NCBI RefSeq assembly: GCF_964275005.1
Contig: NC_092696.1
Location: forward strand, 26,682,572-26,746,571
Source of the DNA: Diadema setosum
Lineage: Eukaryota > Echinodermata > Echinoidea > Diadematoida > Diadematidae
Reading direction: 5' to 3'
Length of the DNA stretch: 64,000 bases
Shown: positions 35,292 through 50,740 of the stretch, piece after piece
Position numbering within the stretch: position 1 is the first letter of the stretch
Layout: every line of letters begins with the position of its first letter
Made by a program: the position numbers and the translations under genes
The notes under the pieces: generated by a model
Told to the model about the DNA's origin: nothing
Databases searched by the model: none
The model's input: only the letters and a program-made list of their open reading frames with translations

Positions 35292-36183
35292 CATACAAGT
35301 AGCTGTAAAATTAGCAAGTAATCTCTGGCATGGTAATGCACTGTAAATGTTAATATACTGAGGGTGATTGTTTTTTTTGTGCGTGTGTGCTGAGCTGCTC
35401 AAAAACGTCAGCATAAAAACATGTTTGAGCGGGTTCTTGAATTTGCACTGCAGAGTTGTCATCCTGTTCAAAATCTGCAGAAAAAAATTGTGAAGATATT
35501 TTCCTAGGTTTTAGAAGTTGTGCCAGCAAAAAGTAGCGCAAAAATACACCAAAGTTTAATGTACCACAAAATTTTCCATATTTACTGTACCTCATTCCTA
35601 CAAAAAGGCCATGGTGACTGACCTTATAGGGATTATGGGGATTATATAATCTCCATTCATTTACAATTGCAGATAGCTGTCAGATGCCTCCACCAATCGG
35701 CGAAGAAAGCACATTAACATTGTGTGCCAATTGACAAACATTGAATCAATGACTTGATCAACACACTATGATTCCATGTACATTAAAACAGTAACTATAC
35801 ATTTAAATATACAGATATGTACAGTGTAGCTCAATTTGTTCTGATTCTTCATGCCAGTCTTTCATTGTGCTTACTATGATTTCCAAAGCTTTGACTCACA
35901 CTTATAAGATGGAATATTTTGACAAAGCGAAAGGACTGTGGACACTCGTTTTTTTTTCTTGACGAGTTAAAAAAATAGCACTGTACCACAATATGTTAAT
36001 CGCCATTGAAATTCTCACTTAGCTTTAATACAAGACAGAAAGTAAATCAGTTTAATGGACTACCTTCCTTTACAGTTTAAAATGAATCAAATTCTCAAGC
36101 CTTTTTTCCTACATGGCAAGGTTTTCTGGCTATAGTATCACCAAGTCTTGCATAAAATCCTTTCATTTTTTTTTTCTCAGATA
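35292..36183. other. Gene-free stretch
   Basis: A CAAAAAGTAGCGCAAAAATA...TTTACTGTACC block near 35528-35592 looks like a family M half. Otherwise nothing seen. Confidence 0.35.
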
Positions 36184-37816
36184 TAGACACCTGCCTGAGT
36201 ATACTCGGGACTGGTCTTCAATGGGTTAAAATTAAGCTACAGACCCTGTACAAGTGAAGCATTCTGAAATTGTGACTGAAAAGTGTCATGACTCACTTGA
36301 ACTAACAGTCTGCCAGAAGATTCCTTCTCATCTAGGGAAATGTATTAACTTGGTGAAGGCACAAATGAATGGATTCATACAGGTATCTAGTCAAAACTTA
36401 TGGGCAATACATATACATCTCAACAGATCGCTGTACACTGTATCATATTTTGCCATGGACAATTTCACACGTCAACTGACATGCACAAAATTAGCAACAT
36501 GCCACAATGTTCCCTCTTGTAGCATGAGTGTCATGTGTAATATTTACAGCACATAGAATGAAATCCCTGTAAATACTGAAAAATGATTTGATCAATGTCT
36601 TTATCAATTGATGTGGTTCCAAATTCTGAAATTAACCATATTTGTAAAATTGCAGAGTTTGATGGCAAAAGGAGTTTACTCCTTTCTCATGAAGTTGAGA
36701 TATGTTTGTGCTTAATAATGCTACTTAAAAAGACAAAGAATGATAATTGTTTTCCAAAACAGCCCAATTATTGAGCTGCAGAGTGAAAGAGCAAATATAC
36801 AATGAACCATCACACTATACACTGTGGTAGTCGCACCTACTGCACCAATACAATATACCAAATTTCATGTGATCTGAATAGAGTCATATTCACACCTTGT
36901 CATTTAAGTTGCGCAAAAACAGCTTTTCTTGTAAAATCCAGAGGCTAGCAACACTGAAACTCAAACCGACATCACATAAAAACAAAAACAACGCACACAT
37001 AAAACATCAATATACATGTACATGTACAGTATACTGCACAATCATCTTGATAGAGTATATGTACAAAAATAGGTATCAAGCCACCAGTTAGAAAATAAGG
37101 CACTTGATACGATAGTTTTATCTTATTTACACACACAAAAAAAAGTCTTTTCAATTCATCTTGCAATATTCCACAGCACTACATCATAAAAAAATAAAAT
37201 ACAGTGTTGTGATTTTTAAATATTTGTAATTTAAATAACACTATTTCACAATTTAGTGTCCCTTAATCTTACAATCCTAAGGATTGGGAAGTGCAAAACA
37301 TACACTACACTGGTACTCTCATCACCTACCAGCTTTGCATTATGTGCAATTCTCACACATACAACCTGTACATGGTACATTGTTTTCACTTTTGACTTTA
37401 AAAAAAAAAAAAAAAGAAGATGAAAACAAAAATTGTAATACAGTTGAACCTGCCATTAGTGGCTACCTGCCTATAACGGTCACTTGCTGTATACAAACAT
37501 TTCCCCGACAGAAAAGCCATAAAGATCCTGAGCAAAGCAGCCATCTGTCTTACACAGTCAGCAGCCATCTATTTTAGCTACTTTTCCGGTCTTTTACTTT
37601 TTACTTTTTTTTTTTTTACTTTTTACGCTCGGTCCAGTACGATTAATTTCATGTCTTTGTAAGTTCACAGACTACAGTGACTTCTTACTACTATTGTTAT
37701 AAATCAATGTGGACAAAGTAGTCCAGTTGAACAAAATATTGGCAATTTCTATTTTGCACTGTTGTCAACCTGGACAGAGCTGGAACCGGAAAAAACATTT
37801 ACATTTTAGCAAAAAT
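36184..37816. other. Gene-free stretch with family H remnant
   Basis: 36184-36225 has AGACACCTGCCTGAGTATAC and TCGGGACTGGTC, a partial family H copy before TTAA. 37439-37500 has ACAGTTGAACCTGCC, like a Tc1/pogo MITE end. No exon supported. Confidence 0.4.
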
Positions 37817-37862
37817 TTTAATCTTACAGTGCTCAAAGATCTTTGAGCACTGTAAGATTAAA
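37817..37862. repeat. 46-bp perfect palindrome
   Basis: The left half TTTAATCTTACAGTGCTCAA plus AGA is followed directly by its exact reverse complement, with no spacer (centre between 37839 and 37840). CTTTTTACTTTTTACTTTTT at about 37597 and its inverted copy near 38185 may be outer arms of one element. Confidence 0.85.
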
Positions 37863-38606
37863 CCTTGAATAAAGGTTAATCTGGTTAATGATAGCATAAA
37901 CCCAGTCGGCTGTGAAAGTATGCAAGTATTAAATACAATCTACTTTCAGCACAATATTGAGCTGGTTCTTTGTTAAAGTGATTACGTAAGATTTCACAAG
38001 CGAAATACAATTACCGGTAATGCTTTACAACCATCTACATTTAAAAATGGAAAGTATATTCCATGTATTAGGCAATAACGGTGGCTTTCATCTAGCAGGA
38101 AAAACTATATAAATATCTAAATATATATGTCTCTATATATCAAGACTTACATGAAATCAGATAAAAAGTTGTTCCATTTTTTAACAAAAAGTAAAAAGTA
38201 AAAAAAAATATTGTTTCTGAAATGGTCCTCAGCCTGAACAGAAATCATAAGATAAAATGCAAGGCAAACATCTGGAATGTAAGCACACCCTCTCTGTTAT
38301 AAAAGAATGAAGTGGTAAGGAAAGGGGAATTATCACTTAAATTCGAAGGTCTAAATGGCCTCCTGAAATTGGAATCTTAGTCATAAAGTTAAAACTAACC
38401 GATTGCTTACCGTCTTTGTTATAAAAATTTCCTTTATCTTGCCAACACCTTTTAGAAGAACTCATAATATAACCTCTACAAATTTTCTGTGAGCTGTCCT
38501 AAGTGATCAATAAATACTATTTATACTATACCTATGGAATAAAGAATGGATGAGATTACAACTCTGTAACCCATAAAACTTTAATAGACACCTGTCTGAG
38601 CACAGC

Positions 38607-41185
<2,579 letters not shown>

Positions 41186-41224
41186 TTTGTAACAAACAAC
41201 TATATCGTGCGTATGATATTCCAA

Positions 41225-41404
41225 TGGGGGATAAAATACAATTACACAAAACGGCTAGCAGAAAGAATTTGCAATAGCAACAGAACGCTTTTCACCTCCT
41301 GTTTCTTTTTCCTTTTTTTTTTTCGGTTGGTTTTTTGGTGGGGGGGTCTCTCTTCTCTTCTCTTCCTCTTGGTTTATTTTTTTCCCAATAAAGCAAGTTC
41401 TTGC

Positions 41405-41436
<32 letters not shown>

Positions 41437-43149
41437 TATATGGCCCGATTTTAAGCAAAGCAAGTTGTCCTTGGCTAGCAGTTAGAAAGCTTCGGTTAGA
41501 AAATGTCTTCCATGTATGAAGTTGATTCCGTGACGTCAACTTGAGACAAGGAGGTTTTCACAACTACTGGTATAACCGGGTACTGAGTAAATATATTTAG
41601 AAGTTCCTCGATCGCGTTTTTCTAAGAGCTGACCTTTATATAGAATTTTGTTTCAAAGGTCCCTCACTGAGCTTTGTGCAACTTGGTTGACTGAATGAAA
41701 ATAAAGGTACCAGCCAATCTTACAAGTTCAAGTTCACAAAGGATTAACCTCTTCCACGCAAAAGGGAAGTTTGTTTTGTCCTTAAGGTGTCCTAGCAACT
41801 TGAATGCACCACGCGACACTCGCCACGGGTGGGACAAAGGCGAAAGGGCGTTGATCCGAGATTAGGGGATCCGTCTCCATAACAACAGCCAAACACTGTC
41901 TGCTAACTAGTAGACAATACAGTAATTCTGTTGAACTCACTCAACCACATCAGAGACGCAGGAAGTTTTTAGGTCTACTCCTTTTTGAAAACTCCCGGAG
42001 CACGGTCGCAGTCATGTACATTTTTTTTTTCTTCTTCAGCATCTCACCTCTTGTTCGCATCTGAAGTGAAACAAATGACACAGAGCAACAATCTCTATGC
42101 ACTGGTATGATAATTCCATTTTAATCCATCTTTTAAATCTAAGCAATACTCTTCAAACCAACGTGTCTGTATGAGCTAGGTATAAAAGTATGTCTTGAGA
42201 AAAACGGCAGCAAACGCACTCATGAAACACCAAGCCTACACATAGCTCGCGGAAATGAAATTGCTGAAAAAAAAAGGACAAAATTGTAAACAGAACTGGA
42301 TCCCAATCTATGGGGAAATTGTAAACAGAACTTGATCTCAATCTATGGGCTGGTCTATCTTTTTATTTTCTTTTGTATTCTCGAACATTACAATCCAAAA
42401 TTGCCGACTATAATATTATATCCATAGGCCTATTACTTTGCAGATTGATGACGACAGAATGATGTCAGAATGGTCAAATGGTCATTTTTTTTAATTATTA
42501 TTACTGAAACTGTACCGGTCTTACACTCGAGACACAGTGAACAGTTCCAACACGTTTATATATTCATACAGTATTTCACTTGACATCTATGCATTTACTA
42601 AGCCAAACTCATTAAAAAAATAACAAACAAGCAAGACACAAAATATAAAATAAAGTGTGTCATGAATACAAAGTGTGTCAGCATAGTATGTAAGACAATT
42701 ATCTTTAACAAGTTAAATGTGAAATATGAAGGAACCGCAAAAGCAAAGCTCGTAACCCGCGGGTTCAAGGGGAAAATACTGATGTGAATAACTGCAGTGG
42801 AGATACGACACAAATTAATAATGATAAAACATGAGAGCTAAAATATCAAGGTACAAAGGGCAGAAAAAGAAAAAGGAAAGAAAAAGAAAAAGAAAAAGAA
42901 GAAGAAAAAACAAAAGAAAAGGAATAAGAACTGAGTGAAAACAGCATAAAAATATATAAATACCAATACGAGCATATACAATCAAGTTCATAACGAGTTC
43001 AAAGTATGAGTACTAGTGTAATGATTATAATGAGGGAGCATGAACGCTAAACCAGAGGTAAAGCAAGTGTATACACTTCAAATTTATCCGCCACACATTG
43101 AATAGGATAATGTAAAATAACAGGTTAAAATCAGACAAGTTATACTCAT
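41225..43149. other. Gene-free stretch upstream of RFESD
   Basis: A pyrimidine-rich tract, poly-A and (AT)n at 41340-41442, a 34-bp tandem duplication (TTGTAAACAGAACT...CAATCTATGGG) at about 42286-42352, and an AAAAAG-rich tract at 42860-42920. No exon supported. The proximal part may be the RFESD promoter. Confidence 0.4.
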
Positions 43150-44040
43150 TAATTAATTTGAGTTTTTATTTGAAAATAAAGAACAGTGGATTAAATCTGC
43201 AGGAAGATCGTTCCAGAATTTGGGTTCGGTTAAAACAATTGTTTTTTAAGCAAAGAGTGTGTGAATATACGTGGACGGTGAAACGAATATCTTTGTCTTG
43301 TGGGGTGAGCATGAACCGCATGGTTGTTGTTTTTTCTGAAATATACGCGTAAATGTCAGGCAAGTCGTTAGCTGATAACTTAAATGTGCCTAAGTTGTAC
43401 AAAAATAAATCAGCAAGTTTGATTTCAAAGAAGAATTTGATAATTCGTGATACAATAAAAACAAATAAGCTTGACTGAATGAATAGCCCTTTTTTATATT
43501 TTGAAAATATTCTCAATGTGTGATTATGCACAATTATTCTCCCAGGCACGCGTTATCGTAATTCAGATATAGGGTATACATAAAATAAGCTTGGAATATA
43601 CCTTTTTCAAAATATACTTGGGAAAAAATGTTTGAGCTTATTCAACGAATTCTAGTATTTCTTGAAAGCATTTTAGATAAGTGATCTATGTGATATTTCC
43701 ATGATAGATATCACAGTCAAGACCTAAAAATTTAGACGATTTAACATGAATCAAACAGGCATTATTCATTTCTATATCGACTGGCAAAATAATAAGTGAC
43801 AGAATTGCTAAAAATGGTTTTGTTTGCATTGAGAGAAAACTTGTTTGCTTGAACCCATATTTGAATTATTCTATGTTCAATGTTCTAAATTCTATGTTCA
43901 CTACATCTAAAAGGGTTGTTGAGTTTCGATGTGAAAAGAAGATGTTTGAATCATCGGCAAAAAGGAGGAAAGACAAAACATTCGTTTAATGTTAGATGAA
44001 TTTTGAAATCGCTTATACAAAGAAGTGTCATAATATTATG
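43150..44040 (-). mobile_element. Decayed LINE reverse transcriptase fragment
   Basis: Read on the minus strand, in shifting frames: LYISDF-like, then FADDSNIFFSHRNS at about 43970-43930 (the catalytic FADD box), then NNACLIHVKSSKFLGL near 43760-43715 (the KFLG box of the thumb region). Next come KIADLF/LGTF-like residues at about 43400 and a FNRTQI block near 43210. The order matches the C-terminal half of a CR1/Jockey-type ORF2. Frameshifts and stops are present. Confidence 0.65.
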
Positions 44041-45462
44041 ACAAGTGTGTCGCATAATCAAACAATGTAAAGTGTGTCCAGCTATTCTGAATGTATTATT
44101 TTTTCATTTACACTACTGGGGGATGGGGAAATGTGTGCCTTTAATACGCTGGGCCGTCGTTATGATAACGCGCTCTCTTGCAGGTGATTTTTCTTTTTTT
44201 CTTTTTTTGTATAGGACTGAACCTATACGCTGATACAAATTTATAGGAAAGTATGTTTGGTATGCCTATAAGAGATGGTTTAAACCGATGCAAGACGCAG
44301 GCACTATTTTCGAATATCGTGTTTGTCGGCAGAGACCTATTCGCTATATTAAAACGCTGGGACTTATTGTTGGCTACAAGTGGGGTGTTCTAAAATACTA
44401 GTAAGCAGAAAAATGATTCGATGGGTTATGCAATGAGTTAGGTGTTTTTGCTATAATGTCAGTGCATAATAAGTGTTAACCAACTATTGTTAGGCATACC
44501 AGGGAGGTACAGATCCATCTCCCTTAGGAGCATACTGAAGACATTCAGATAGCCGAAATAGCACCCAAACCGGAAAGGTTTACATTTTTTTTTCTTTTGA
44601 ATGTAGCAGTCAACATTCTGCTTAAGTACAGTATCTTCAAGTTGTATACCAATTCGAATGATCCCCGGCTTATTAAGAATAGTTACTTAACAATTTGGCC
44701 GTATTTGACTTAGTAAATTTGAAAATTTGACGCAAAAGAAAAAGCAATTCGCATGTCAATTTCAAAAGTTCAACACGGTGAAGAAAAAAAAAAGAATGAC
44801 GAGCATTTCAAATTGATCCTGGCCAGAATGGACATCATAATTATCAGGATTTTAACGACACATTTTCAACGACACCAACAGATGGGAAGAATGAATTTTA
44901 TCTGCAACACGTGAAACAGCATCTTGAAGGGAGCCTTGTAGCTCGAGTCCACCCTGGCAGAATTTTCGTCACAGGCACAACGACAAACTTGTAGGGAAAG
45001 CAATCACAAAAGTGGACTACCACATTCTGAAGAGTCCGACAGAGACATAGAACATTGAAATCGAAAAGGTGATGGGTTAAAAGTCAAAGGCGCAGAGACC
45101 CAAAGGGGTAAAGGAAGAGGGATTAAAAGCAGGGGGTGAACATACAAAAGGCAGAGGTGGCAGTGATGAGCCCAAGGATCATATGGGGCAGTCTGTGAAG
45201 GATAAAGGCGAATAGGGAGGCAACATCAAACAAGATAAGGAACAACAGAAGGATTAAGAATGGACAAAGAGTAAGAGAGCAACAGTGTGAGTGAAGGGGG
45301 GGGGGGTGAACAAGCAACGACCGTAAACCTTTAATACAAAGATGTGGCAAAAAAAAAAAGAAAGAAGAAAAGAGAGGAAATGAAAGCGTGAGAGCCAACC
45401 AATGAAAGCAAAGTACAAAACATATCAACGTATATATATATAAAAAAGTCATATTAAAGTTA
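44041..45462. other. Gene-free stretch
   Basis: No exon supported. A long minus-strand frame at 45123-45566 is low-complexity (PPPLHSHCC, SFFFFL) and has no recognisable domain. Confidence 0.4.
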
Positions 45463-47331
45463 TGTGACCGTTCAACACAAAACAAACAAAAAGTCGCACA
45501 CCTTGATTTTACGTGTGGGCTCAAAAAAGGTGAAATGGTAAACCGAGTCAATCTTGAGTTTTTCAAATTTTCTGAAAGAGCTATCCTTCTTCTACATTAT
45601 GCTTTAATTTGGGATCATAACATGAATGAGAAAGTGTGTTTTCAGCATTTGCTACAACTCTTTTTGGGGGGAGAGTTACAACAGGGGCCGCGGAACGTTT
45701 TTCAGTGTGTGTGTGTGGGGGGGGGGGGGCTGCGCAGCCGGAGGTGTAAGGTCACACCCCCCCCCCCCCCCCCTGCTTAGACGCACCGGCGTAGCCTGGA
45801 TAATAATCTTGGGAGGGTGGCGGTTACTATGCGAGGGAGCCAAGCGACCGAGCCGGAACATCCCCCTCCCACACCCTCCCCCCCCCCCCCCCAACGGGGA
45901 GAACTTTTTGCATTTTGATGTTGTAAATGGTGCAATTTGATGCATCATTTTGAGTCTTTTATCGACTTGAACCCCCGGCTTATAGACGCACGGGCGTAGT
46001 CTGGATAATGATCTTGTGATATTGGGAGGGCGGCGTTTCACGGGAGGGAGCGACGGGACCGAGCCCGAGCGAGCGGAGTGAATGGGGGGGGGGGGGGGGG
46101 GGAGGGGGAGGGGGGGGGGAGGGGAGGGTCTCCCACGGTGAGAACTTTTTGCATTTTCTAAATGGTGCAATGTGATGCATCTTTTGCGTCTTTTATGGAC
46201 TTGAAACGGCCCCACTTCTTTAAGGTAGCAGGATATTTTGATGTGGATTATTATTGAACAATTTGCCTATAAAGTGGTAGCATTTAAATAAACTTCTTGT
46301 ATTAATTGTTACAATTGATTTCATGAACGTTGTCTGTGAAGCAATCAAACAGAAAAGGCATGCACACGAGGGTGTACAAAAGGGATATTTCTCCTCCCAC
46401 ACGAAGGTGATTTTACATTTTCAGACCTGAAAGTCAGCGATCTGGTGCAAACTTTTGGTGCAATACTTGCAATTTTTTCGAGCTCCCCCACCCCGCCCCC
46501 CCCCCAAAAAAAATAATAGAAATAATTTGGATTTTTTTTTTTCAGGAAAGTGTTGATGGCAAAATCACGGCATTTAGCTCTTATTCCGCGTGTGCATCAT
46601 CTGTGTGTATGCACAAACTCTAATGATGTAGAGGGGGAGGGTGTGGGAGGGGGATGCCCCCTCCCGCTCGACGGAGCTCATTGCGTTTTTAAAATCAAGA
46701 TAAAGCGATCTGAAGCACACTTTTTGTGCGATTTTTTTTTTTTATTTTCCCCCGATTTTCCCCCTTTCTTTCTTTTTTTTTTCACGATCCAAAAGTGTGT
46801 GCGTGTGTGTGTGTGTGTGGGGGGGGGGGAGGGGGGCTACAGCCCCCCCCCCCTCCGTTCCGCGGCCCCTCTGTAGAATGATCAGGTATGTTTTAGAGGC
46901 CCCTTTTCATTTCTTGAAATCGCGAGCATACTCTTCAATTTCAAGTCTAATAACTTTTGAAAGGATGACGCTACTGCTTTGAAAGTTGGCAGTGATCATG
47001 GACAGAATGTGTTGATAGAACACGCTCAGATGTTCAGCTTAATCTGATAATCCCTTTATTGTTGTTGCTCCGGTGGTTAACATCCTGTGTTTTGTTCCTT
47101 TCATCGCACAGCTGGCATTGCTTGGTAAAGATTCAGCGGTTGAATACATTTTACTTCAGAGCCTCTTTTCTCGGTTCACACTTTTCCAGAGTGTGTACTT
47201 TCCTTCCAGTATTTAGATAGGTTAGGGGAGGCCATCTGAATTGAGTTATACAACACTTTAAAGCAGAATCTGCCCTTAACTAAAAATCCATGTCTGGCGA
47301 CTTTTTGTTGGTTTTGTGATGCAGGGTCACA
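45463..47331. mobile_element. TA-flanked family G copy 3, split by a 1.2-kb insertion
   Basis: Left end TGTGACCGTTCAACACAAAAC, right end the complement of GTTTTGTGATGCAGGGTCACA. The parts 45463-45675 and 46885-47331 match, inverted, the two ends of the copies at 4651 and 16441. Confidence 0.75.
45680..46874. mobile_element. G/C-run-rich inserted element (family I) with internal direct repeats
   Basis: Inverted ends CAGGGGCCGCGGAACG and CGTTCCGCGGCCCCTCTG, each followed inward by a (GT)n and a long G-run / C-run hairpin. Two direct repeats about 185 bp apart share AGACGCAC(C)GGCGTAG, GAGAACTTTTTGCATTTT and AATGGTGCAAT. Long proline- or glycine-rich frames here come from the G/C runs. Confidence 0.65.
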
Positions 47332-47854
47332 TATAGGGGTTAATCGATAATTAGGCAAAAATCTTACATTCAGGAGACTGTATACAATATAGAGCCTACA
47401 TAATGATTACAGTATTAATATAACCCAAACAAATAGCGTGCGTGTTGGGGTGGGTGTGCGTGTATGATTGTGTCTGGAAAAGGGCCCATAAAAAGGAAGA
47501 AACCTGGAATGAGAGGTGTGCATTTTTATGAAAATAGGCCCTACATGGTTTTTATGGTTTTTGTATACAATGTATGAGATAAACATTCGTGATAATATAA
47601 TCCATGTAATCCTTGTAAATGGTGCTTGCTAGCACATTCGATAGCATGCCTAGGGTAGAAAAAGGTTGTGACGACATTAAATTCATACAACACTCGAAGG
47701 ATGCCTGCTGAAGTGTCGACTCATATAAAGCTGTTTTATAATGTATTCAGATCTTTCGCGTGCTTTGTCCACAAAATTGGCAGAAACCATGACCAGGATG
47801 TCAGGTTAGTTTATACTTGGGGAAGCCAGCACTCATTATTCTGCAATTAATGTA
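47332..47854. other. Gene-free stretch
   Basis: Nothing recognised. Confidence 0.35.
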
Positions 47855-48060
47855 CTGTAAAACATGATATATTCGCGGCATGAAATTTTCGCGGATTGGA
47901 GCCGACAGGCTTTTTCGTGGCATGAAATTTTCGCGAATTGACACTGGCGTTTAATGCATGTAGTGTAGAAAAAACTTTCGCGTGCATTTTAATTTCGCGA
48001 ATTTTGGCGCTCGCGAAATTCGCGAAATTAAAATGCACGCGAAAATTCCTTGTTTTACAG
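47855..48060. mobile_element. TA-flanked CGCGAAA-rich MITE, family M copy
   Basis: CTGTAAAACATG faces CCTTGTTTTACAG, TA on both sides; 206 bp with repeated TTCGCGAA and TTTTCGCG words. Confidence 0.8.
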
Positions 48061-48373
48061 TATTAGCAATGATTATTGTAGAAGTACTGATTTCCCATTA
48101 CTATATTGCTTAGGCAAATTCTTGATAAAATCTTCTTGTTCCGAGGTGGGTAGCTGTCTGACAAGTACCTTCTAAGGGACCTACACATGGATACTTAATA
48201 ATACAGACGGTTAAATCAGTGTATACACTAAAAACAACAAGTTTTTTTTTTTGTTGTTGTTTTGTTTTGTTTCCTGCTAGTTTTCGCAAAGTAAACTTGG
48301 CTTATGCAGTTAACTATATAGGGTGTAGTACAGCCAGGATTAGCAGCGTGTAGGGCGCCCTCATGTGTTGACA

Positions 48374-49231
48374 ATAAGCCAGTTCGGGGGTTCCACTTTG
48401 AGCGTCAGAAACAGGTCATACTGTACCAACAGAGCATGTTCGTTGTTAAAGGGATAGTACAGTATTGGTGGAGATGAGAATCGGGCTTTTAAATTTTTGC
48501 GAGTAAATACCAAGAAAACACTTATGATATAGTACAGAGCATACCATTTCAAGAGGAATTCAAAGTTTATTTGATGAAAATCGGGTTTGGAATGACTGAA
48601 ATATCCAAAAGCAAAGTAAAACAAAACAATCGTAATAAAGTTGTGGGTTCCACACTTTATTAGAATCGCTCTTTTTTTGGATATCTCAGCCATGTCAAAA
48701 CCAATTTTCATTAAATAAACGTTGAATTCCTCATAGAATTACATGCTCTTTCATATTTATTTTCATAAGAGGTTTCTCATTATTTCACCAAAAAAAAAAA
48801 AAAAAAATGTTAGAAACCTGAAATTAGGTCTCAACCAAAACTATACGATCCATTAAATTCACTGAGATAAGCATCTGTGATGGTGATTATTCAAGTGATC
48901 CTTATAAGTGGTGCTTGCCAGCACATCCACGTACCTGACAACAAAAAACGGTATTTCACAATGTCAAAAGAAAAAAGAATTGTTAATACATTAAATGTAA
49001 AATAATGGAATGGATGCTTTCCATAGTGTCAATTATTGAGGGATCATTCTGGTCACCTGTTCTTCGCAACTTCATCCTTTGTTTGAACATGACTGACGAA
49101 TTTCATAAATTGTTACGTCGGTCAAACTTACGCCTTCTGTCGCTTGAAAACTAATGGAGTGCCTAATCAACTGAGAAAGAATAAAGGTCATATGCGCCCA
49201 TGTGCCCATGAGCTAACCCCGAACTGGCTTA
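48374..49231. mobile_element. Family U element, split by a family D insertion
   Basis: TAAGCCAGTTCGGGGGTT faces AACCCCGAACTGGCTTA. Collinear with 58707-59145, apart from the D element at 48450-48852. Confidence 0.75.
48450..48852. mobile_element. TTAA-flanked MITE, family D copy 3 (nested in U)
   Basis: AGGGATAGTACAGTATTGGT faces CAACCAAAACTATACGATCC; TTAA on the left and ATTAA on the right. Confidence 0.8.
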
Positions 49232-49773
49232 TGCCTTTTGCTATTTTTGCACTGATGGAGACATTCCTTGACAAGAAATAGCTCCAGTGCATTTAACACG
49301 TAATAATAATCTGCTGAAAGCATTGCCTTTGAAAAGGGAGAGCTCGAAATCGCAGCTGTCCTGTGGTTGAAGTCTCTGAGGATGGATTTTTTTTCGTCTT
49401 TAATAAAGGCTAAGTATAGGGTCTGTCGTCTTATGGTAGACCCTATTCTATTTTCTATCTGACCGGCAATTAGAAAAATGCATGCTTAGGTACATTAGGC
49501 GATTTAAATTCGTCACCTGCAGAGCTATCTGGAACAACTCATTGCTTATGAATAGGTATTGAGTATCAGAAACTGAAAAGAACAGGGGAAGTGAATGCGC
49601 AAAAAATACCTAAAATTCATGTTTTAGTATTTCGTTGTTTTGTTTGCTGTTCTGACTTTTTTTTTAGGGGGCGGGGGCAAAAGTATTTTGACATTGTTGA
49701 GCCGACTCCTAAAAAAAATCGTGTTAGGCCCCCAATCTAGGCCTAACCAATGCGTTTGATAGCTGCACAGATG

Positions 49774-49941
49774 CAGGGGCGGATCGATCCAGGAATGGGG
49801 GGGGGGGGGGGCGTGACTAATATTTCTGGTGCCACTTCCGGGTTTCATTGCAGTATTTTCTTTTTATTTTCTTTGTTTTTAACGAAAATTAAAGGGGGGG
49901 GGCGTGCGCCGGTTGCGCCCCCCTCTGGATCCGCCACTGCA
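49774..49941. mobile_element. Short MITE, GGGGCGGAT ends
   Basis: TGCAGGGGCGGATCGATCCAG faces CTGGATCCGCCACTGCA. About 168 bp with internal G runs; a diverged relative may be the GGATCC block near 56930-57000. Confidence 0.65.
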
Positions 49942-50025
49942 GATGGATTGTATCATTTACTCCATTTGGAACATATTTATTACGTGGGCTACTATTTATT
50001 ATAGCTGTCCCTTTATACATATTAA

Positions 50026-50402
50026 AGGGTGTGTACAGTTCTGGTCGAGGTGAAGATTTAGCTTTCAACGTTTTGTGAGATATTCAGAAACCACTCTACA
50101 CAAAGAGCATGCGGTTCTAAAGGGTGTCAAAAGTTTATTCGATGAAAATCGGCTTTGAAATGGCTTAGATATCCAAAATCATGGTGAAACAAAGAGATAG
50201 TAATAAAGTTGGGGCATGTCGCCTTTTATTATTAGGACTTTTTTGGATATCTCAGCCATTTGAAAACCAATTTTCATCAAATAAACGTTGAATCCTTCTT
50301 AGAATTACATGCTCTTTCATATTTCAAAAGAGGCTTTTCATTATCTCACTTAGGAATGTTCAAAACATGAATACCCACCTCAACCAGTACTGTACAGTCC
50401 CT
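50026..50402. mobile_element. TTAA-flanked MITE, family D copy 4
   Basis: AGGGTGTGTACAGTTCTGGT faces ACCAGTACTGTACAGTCCCT; TTAA at both ends. Confidence 0.8.
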
Positions 50403-50529
50403 TTAACATAACTTCATTTAGGCCTATACTTGTGCCTTTCTTCTCTTCCTTCATCTTATCCTTTGAGTGCGTCATAGTGTGTGCGGGGTGGATGGTCTTA
50501 CAGTTAGAAAACGTAAAATTACGCCTTGA

Positions 50530-50740
50530 TGAAAGCCTATGTACGCACCTGCGTGGTGCACGGTGCACGTTGGAATGTTTGCTTCACCTGCTGCGTAGCT
50601 GCATGCAATACAATCAGGCTCGCAGGGGCGCGCCGGACCGCCACGTGCCCGGGCGCACCCCATGCCGCCGCCATGCCTCCGCCGGTGCGTGCGGTGGACG
50701 TGGCGCGCGCTGCTGGCGCGGCCTTTTGAAAATATTAAAT
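50530..50740 (+). promoter_or_regulatory. GC- and CpG-rich stretch upstream of the EAR-repeat gene
   Basis: The most GC-rich 200 bp outside transposon G/C runs (GGGGCGCGCCGGACC, GTGGCGCGCGCTGC). It lies just before the first coding exon at 50874. A polypyrimidine-AG (CTTCTACCAG, ending about 50860) may be the acceptor of a 5' untranslated intron. A 118-codon frame across it shows no domain. Confidence 0.4.

Noticed and set aside
45123-45566. 147-codon minus-strand frame with hydrophobic runs
   Set aside because: Leu/Phe/Ser low complexity from purine-rich DNA; overlaps the end of a family G element; no exon borders that make sense.
45626-46215. Long Pro/Gly-rich frames of up to 179 codons
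   Set aside because: They cross runs of G and C inside an inserted element; the frames depend on homopolymer lengths and show no domain.
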